Assembly: GCF_001949145.1 (NCBI RefSeq) | Contig: NW_019091429.1 | Coordinates: forward strand, 878,777-892,550 | DNA from: Acanthaster planci | Lineage: Eukaryota; Echinodermata; Asteroidea; Valvatida; Acanthasteridae | Direction: 5' to 3' | Length of the DNA stretch: 13,774 nt | Shown here: in pieces, positions 10,312-13,774 of the stretch | Numbering within the stretch: the first letter of the stretch is position 1 | Layout: each line of letters begins with the position of its first letter | Program-made: the position numbers and the translations under genes | Notes under the pieces: generated by a model | Seen by the model: the letters and a program-made list of their open reading frames with translations, nothing else | What the model was told of the DNA's origin: nothing | The model's database searches: none

Positions 10312-10495
10312 TTGATAATGCAGGCTTGCCTTTATCAAAACATGTATCAGTGCCAGCAAGGCAACAAAGCAAGTTAGGATTTGATGAAATCTACATGATT
10401 AATCTGAAGAGACGTCCTGAGAGACGGCTGAGAATGGTAGCAGCTTTGAAAGACTTAGGAATAGCCTTCAAAATAGTGGATGCTGTTGATGGAAA
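10312..10495 (+). CDS. COLGALT1: COLGALT exon e: linker and start of GT25 domain
   Basis: The acceptor TTTATTCCAG ends at 10311 and the donor GTGAGT starts at 10496. Two bases (TT) complete Val with the G of exon d, followed by 60 codons (residues 230-289) and AA, the first two bases of the Lys in VDAVDGK. The first 20 residues form a Ser/Pro/Lys-containing interdomain linker. From LGFDEIYMINLKRR (residues 250-263) the sequence is the typical start of the glycosyltransferase family 25 domain, shared with bacterial LPS galactosyltransferases. VDAVDG is the next conserved motif of that fold. The exon after this should begin with a base finishing Lys and encode a block like MLPGY.DP....L..GE.GCFLSH; none is visible up to 13774. 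Confidence 0.93.
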
Positions 10496-10618
10496 GTGAG
10501 TATGTAATGCTTAACAGCACTTCTCTTAAATTTATGAATAATTTCCTTTAAAATGAATAAATGTTCAGCAATGAATCATCAAAATCTGTAAATCAAGCAG
10601 ATATTATGCAATGCAATA

Positions 10619-10727
10619 TACGTTACACCACATTTGGAATACTGTGTCCAAGCATGATGCCCGTCGATGGAAAAAAAATACAAAACTTCTAGAAAAGGTA
10701 CAAAGATGAGCCACTAAAATGGTTCTG
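10619..10727 (+). pseudogene. Decayed non-LTR reverse-transcriptase fragment
   Basis: Frame 10619 gives YVTPHLEYCVQA, then a TGA at 10655 where relatives have Trp (QAW), then CPSMEKK. After a frameshift near 10685 the reading continues from 10689 as LEKVQR, a TGA at 10707 where Arg is expected, then ATKMVL. This is the conserved RPHLEY..QAW.P.....I..LEKVQRRATKM segment of LINE reverse transcriptases (CR1/Jockey-like group). It has two stops and one frameshift in about 110 bases and no recognisable flanking domains, so it is a short dead remnant inside the COLGALT intron. Confidence 0.8.
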
Positions 10728-11028
10728 ACTTTTAGAAAGTTGTCATTTTAGGAATGGCTGCAAGCTGTAGACTGGCACAGTGCTCTGCTGATGTCTTTTC
10801 AATAGGGGCCAGATTAGCATGTTGGGTACTGTGTGGTTCATTGCTACTGTTGTGGATCGCTTTTGTCCCCGGTGGTAATCCACTTGCACTGAATGCCCCA
10901 AACCGTGGTATACTGTTTCAAAACAAGGCTGGATTATCTCCACTACTGAGAGTAAAAAAGTGTTGGTATTTCCAAGCAGCCCGGTCTTTTGTTATGAGTA
11001 TGGTCTTTTGTTACAAGGTCCAGTTCTC

Positions 11029-11108
11029 TTTGTCCGATTTTGGAGACCCGGCCACGTGTATAAAGAATATGTGTCCGAAACCGGAATCCCTGGCAGCAAG
11101 TGGTTAAA
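11029..11108 (+). repeat. Copy 1 of an unclassified ~80-bp repeat
   Basis: The segment opens TTTGTCCGA, contains CCCGGCCAC and TATAAA, and closes AAGTGGTTAAA. The reverse complement of 13691-13771 carries the same blocks in the same order with nearly equal spacing, at roughly 70 percent identity by eye. The family is unknown to me. It sits in a locally GC-richer patch (about 10740-11350) that also has open frames I do not recognise. Confidence 0.65.
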
Positions 11109-12630
11109 AAAGGGTTATTTTCTAGACCCCCAAATAAGCAGTATTTACGCAAAACATGCCACCACTCGGTACTTCCAAGATACTAGCAATGTCGTGCTGG
11201 TACAGGTGCCTGACTGATTTCAAGGGATTACACTGACAAAGCCTGGGGCCATGGGCTCCAGACTGAATGCCAGCCTGTGCGTATTTTGTATGGCAAGCAT
11301 CCGGTCTAGGCAATGTTCACTAAGTCCAGACACTGACAATCAACGATATAATGTCCGGTAAGAAGCAGCTGCAGTGTTGCTGTTCCTTGCTGTACAGTGG
11401 TGTCCCTAGCTAGGCCCAAATCATTTTTCAGTTACCCAATCAGTGTTCAAAACCAGTGTTGCTTAATCTGTGTTGAAACTTCAAAATTATTCAGATAAAT
11501 ATTATTACTATTACCTCCATAATGCTTTCAGTGTTGTGAAATTGGTCCAAAAATAAAAAAAACGGTCGCATCTGGAAACTGGCACAAATTCAGTTCCAGT
11601 CTTCTGAAAGGTGGTGCACGTAAACAAATATCAGAAAATGCCACATTAATGTTGAATTTCCTTGAAATTGATAACGACTATTACCTAGACCAACAATGCT
11701 CAATTCAAGCTTGTAAGAAAATAGTTTTCTAGTTCTGAGGGCACATTAAGAGAGTTATTGTGCTCTTCAGAAATCTGGCCAATAAAGAATTTCATTGGTC
11801 ATTTTAAGCCGGTAAATTAAAGAAAGATTTCTTTTAGGGCACTAAAGGCAACATGTAATGTAACGCAACATAGGGAACTACCAAGTCTGTTATTCTACAG
11901 ATTAGGGGTCACTATGTATAGAGACTTTTTTGTGTGTACCTGTTCTGCCTGCCCAATGGAACTTGTCATTGAAATGGTCTTCAAACAATACATATTTACT
12001 TAGTAGGTTATTTTCATTCTTTAATTACTCTTGGAAATTGAAGAATGTTTTCTACACTTAAAAACTATGTCAGATTAAGACAGGAGAAAAACTGAACCCC
12101 TCAATGTATGGAAATACCCATGTACATCAAAAACACAAAGACTGAGCTTATATTTCTTCCAAACAGCATGCTTGCAGTGAATCAGAGTCACCAATGCTTG
12201 ACAAGCTCTCCATCTTTGACATTCTCAGAGTGCTCCTTGTTCCTTCCAAAGTGACAAATTAGTGACAAATTACATTAGCACAAAATGAAACTCGGACTGT
12301 CATGCAAAAAATTGGAAACTCCCCAGGCCAAATGATGGAATTACTGCTGACTGCTGAGTTCCAAACTGAACAGGTAGCCTGGTTTTGTATTGTTTTTTCT
12401 GAATCAGAATAGGTAGACATACTGCTTGACATGTTCCTTGAGACTGGTTTTTAAATATCCCTGAGTGAACTCATTAGCCTCTAATGTATTTTCTATTTCA
12501 TCTTTAATGAGTTTCTTTTTCTTGAAAGACTTTGTGGTATTTCCATTTATGAGACTATAAAATTCAAAGGTACAATTTTTTTTTTCATTGAAATCATGCT
12601 GTATTTATTTTCTCTTCACAGCAGCTTTAA

Positions 12631-12665
12631 GGAAGACACTACCATAATGTGGTGTCAAGTCTTCC
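12631..12665. repeat. Short imperfect hairpin
   Basis: GGAAGAC at 12631-12637 pairs with GTCTTCC at 12659-12665, and ACCA pairs with TGGT closer to the loop, with a small bulge between. It lies inside a segment (12622-12693) flanked by splice-like signals. It may be chance or the core of a small repeat. Confidence 0.4.
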
Positions 12666-13690
12666 AGTGCAAACATATATCAGATTAGTACAGGTAAATT
12701 ATAGCACACATTTCTCATCAAGACAATTAAAAACAGAGTAACATTTTAAAAGTCATCGTCATAGTTAATTTAATATGAAATAACATGCAAGATGAAATGT
12801 TTTCATTGATGAAAATCAATTGAGAAAACAATATTTGAAAATTTCTTTTGTCATTGATACCTCATGTTTGCAACCTACATATGTACCAATGTCGGTACTG
12901 AATATTCTGATCATGCCAAACTAACCATCATGACCATACATTCATGTACTTTCATGTCATTATCTACATTTACATGTACATGAACTATCAAAAGAGGTCA
13001 GTTACTGGTTTAATTCCAAGAGGTTCCTCTGAAAGGTATGAAATGACAGAGGGCACCATCCAGGGGGTCCAATGAGGGCTATCCCCTTCCCAAAAAAGAA
13101 GTAACAAAATTTTTGGAAACAAGAAGATATATGCAATGTTTTTGTTGAATTCTTATTCCCTTCCTTCAACAAACAGGCAAAAGACCCATCATGTAGCCTT
13201 AACCCCTAAAGACCACACAAGGTTGAAACTTGAAAATGACTTTCCCACAAAATACTTGGTTCTGGATCAGTCCTCGGACATGGCACGGCTGAACTTAGCA
13301 TGAGATAAAGGAAAGCAGCTATCCTTGGAAGAGCATTGGCCAGTCACCTCTGAATATATCATCAAGAAAGTCAATTCCTGAGGACAAATTCTTGTTGCTG
13401 AAGATCAGCGCATCACTGAGCTGAAAGAAAAGCACAGTTAAAAGAAGTTTAGACTATTGTGACTCCAAAACAAGGAATAGATTTTCCAGCTCTACAGGAG
13501 ATATAGCCAGGCTGAGGCTGAGGCACAGATTAAGATAAAGTTCTGAACAGTTTGAAGTAACATTGAGACTGAGTTACGCAAAACAATTGTTTGGCTTCAG
13601 CCAATTGTACCTTGGGTATGGAGAATATCTTCAAGTTGGCAATGAATTGCAGAACCATAGTCAGGCATAGGGATGAAAAACTAAAATGAA

Positions 13691-13771
13691 TTTAACCACT
13701 TACTGCTGGGGACTCTGGGATCGGAGATGAATGGTTTATATGGGTGGCCGGGATCTGCGAACTCGGACAAA
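13691..13771 (-). repeat. Copy 2 of the ~80-bp repeat, inverted
   Basis: Read on the minus strand it begins TTTGTCCGA (13771-13763) and ends AAGTGGTTAAA at 13691, pairing with 11029-11108. An in-frame stop in the stretch aligned to the open frame of copy 1 argues against a shared protein. The outer edge may continue past the window end, so the two copies could be terminal inverted repeats of one element or simply two insertions. Confidence 0.65.
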
Positions 13772-13774
13772 GGA

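Larger units (their letters stand above)
1799..10495 (+). other. COLGALT1: Procollagen galactosyltransferase gene, internal five-exon part (partial locus)
   Basis: This entry summarises the locus. Exons 1799-2027, 3025-3159, 4567-4768, 7299-7418 and 10312-10495 (870 nt) join into one open frame of 289 full codons plus partial codons at each end. The product matches the GLT25D/COLGALT family, recognised from remembered conserved blocks: TDHNIDNT, the DVD metal-binding motif, APML, YSNFW, VPMVHST and MINLKRR. Family members sit in the endoplasmic reticulum lumen and transfer galactose from UDP-galactose to hydroxylysine of collagen. Introns are 997, 1407, 2530 and 2893 bp, all GT...AG. The signal peptide, domain start, most of the GT25 domain and the C-terminus are missing. 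Vertebrates have three paralogues (COLGALT1, COLGALT2, CERCAM); this fragment cannot be assigned to one, so the symbol stands for the family. No stop codon or frameshift interrupts the exons. Confidence 0.93.
10496..13774 (+). other. Start of the next COLGALT intron (at least 3279 bp, runs off the window)
   Basis: It begins with GTGAGT at 10496. No exon matching the continuing GT25 domain is seen to the window end, so either the intron exceeds 3.2 kb or the next exon is too diverged to see. It holds a reverse-transcriptase remnant (10619-10727), two inverted copies of an unclassified repeat (11029-11108, 13691-13771), and a 12-nt direct repeat GGTCTTTTGTTA at 10983 and 11002. The stretch 11110-12600 shows nothing I recognise apart from a doubled GTGACAAATTA at about 12250-12272. 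Confidence 0.75.

Noticed and set aside
10754-11217. Overlapping open frames of 117 and 85 codons in the GC-richer patch
   Set aside because: The two frames overlap, neither resembles a known protein, and the related inverted copy at 13691-13771 has a stop in the corresponding frame, which points to a repeat and not a gene.
12162-12250. Possible GT25 continuation exon after the CAAACAG acceptor at 12166
   Set aside because: In the required phase the translation has none of the expected GT25 residues and soon ends at a stop.
13177-13640. Possible next exon, or decayed gene, after AACAAACAG at 13176
   Set aside because: In phase with exon e it is open for about 42 codons but has no GT25 similarity and no good donor; further on, stops are as frequent as expected at random.
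1-13774. Prokaryotic features such as operons, ribosome binding sites or CRISPR arrays
   Set aside because: The window has split genes, SINE and LINE remnants and no regular spacer-repeat structure; it is eukaryotic.

Overview
This window reads as animal nuclear DNA, most likely from a marine invertebrate. It is AT-rich, and coding sequence comes in short exons bounded by GT...AG splice sites and polypyrimidine tracts. Introns are about 1 to 3 kb long and carry decayed retroelements. The palindrome TACATGTA and its tandem forms are scattered through it. I cannot name the species. An invertebrate deuterostome (such as amphioxus, a hemichordate or an echinoderm) or a lophotrochozoan would fit; that is inference from repeat style and protein divergence.

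The one gene I can support is an internal piece of a procollagen galactosyltransferase (COLGALT/GLT25D family) on the + strand. Five exons (1799-2027, 3025-3159, 4567-4768, 7299-7418, 10312-10495) join in frame through compatible phases and give about 290 uninterrupted residues. They cover most of the N-terminal GT2-like catalytic domain, including its DxD motif. They end just inside the C-terminal GT25 domain, in the segment with IYMINLKRR. The exon(s) for the signal peptide and domain start are not recognised upstream of 1799. The exons for the rest of the GT25 domain and the expected C-terminal ER-retention signal are not seen before the window ends, so both probably lie outside.

The rest is upstream and intronic sequence. 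Intron 1 (2028-3024) and intron 2 (3160-4566) hold nothing I recognise. Intron 3 (4769-7298) has a dense ACATGT/TACATGTA tract, an imperfect hairpin-forming inverted repeat (5184-5317), and a tRNA-derived SINE (about 6436-6786). Intron 4 (7419-10311) has a decayed minus-strand LINE reverse-transcriptase C-terminus (8765-8944) and several C/G homopolymers. The last intron (10496 onward) has a plus-strand reverse-transcriptase remnant (10619-10727) and two inverted copies of an approximately 80-bp repeat (11029-11108 and 13691-13771).

I found no operon, CRISPR array, tRNA or rRNA gene, and no evidence of an undescribed multi-gene system. The most useful leads are the unclassified repeats and the missing 5' and 3' exons.
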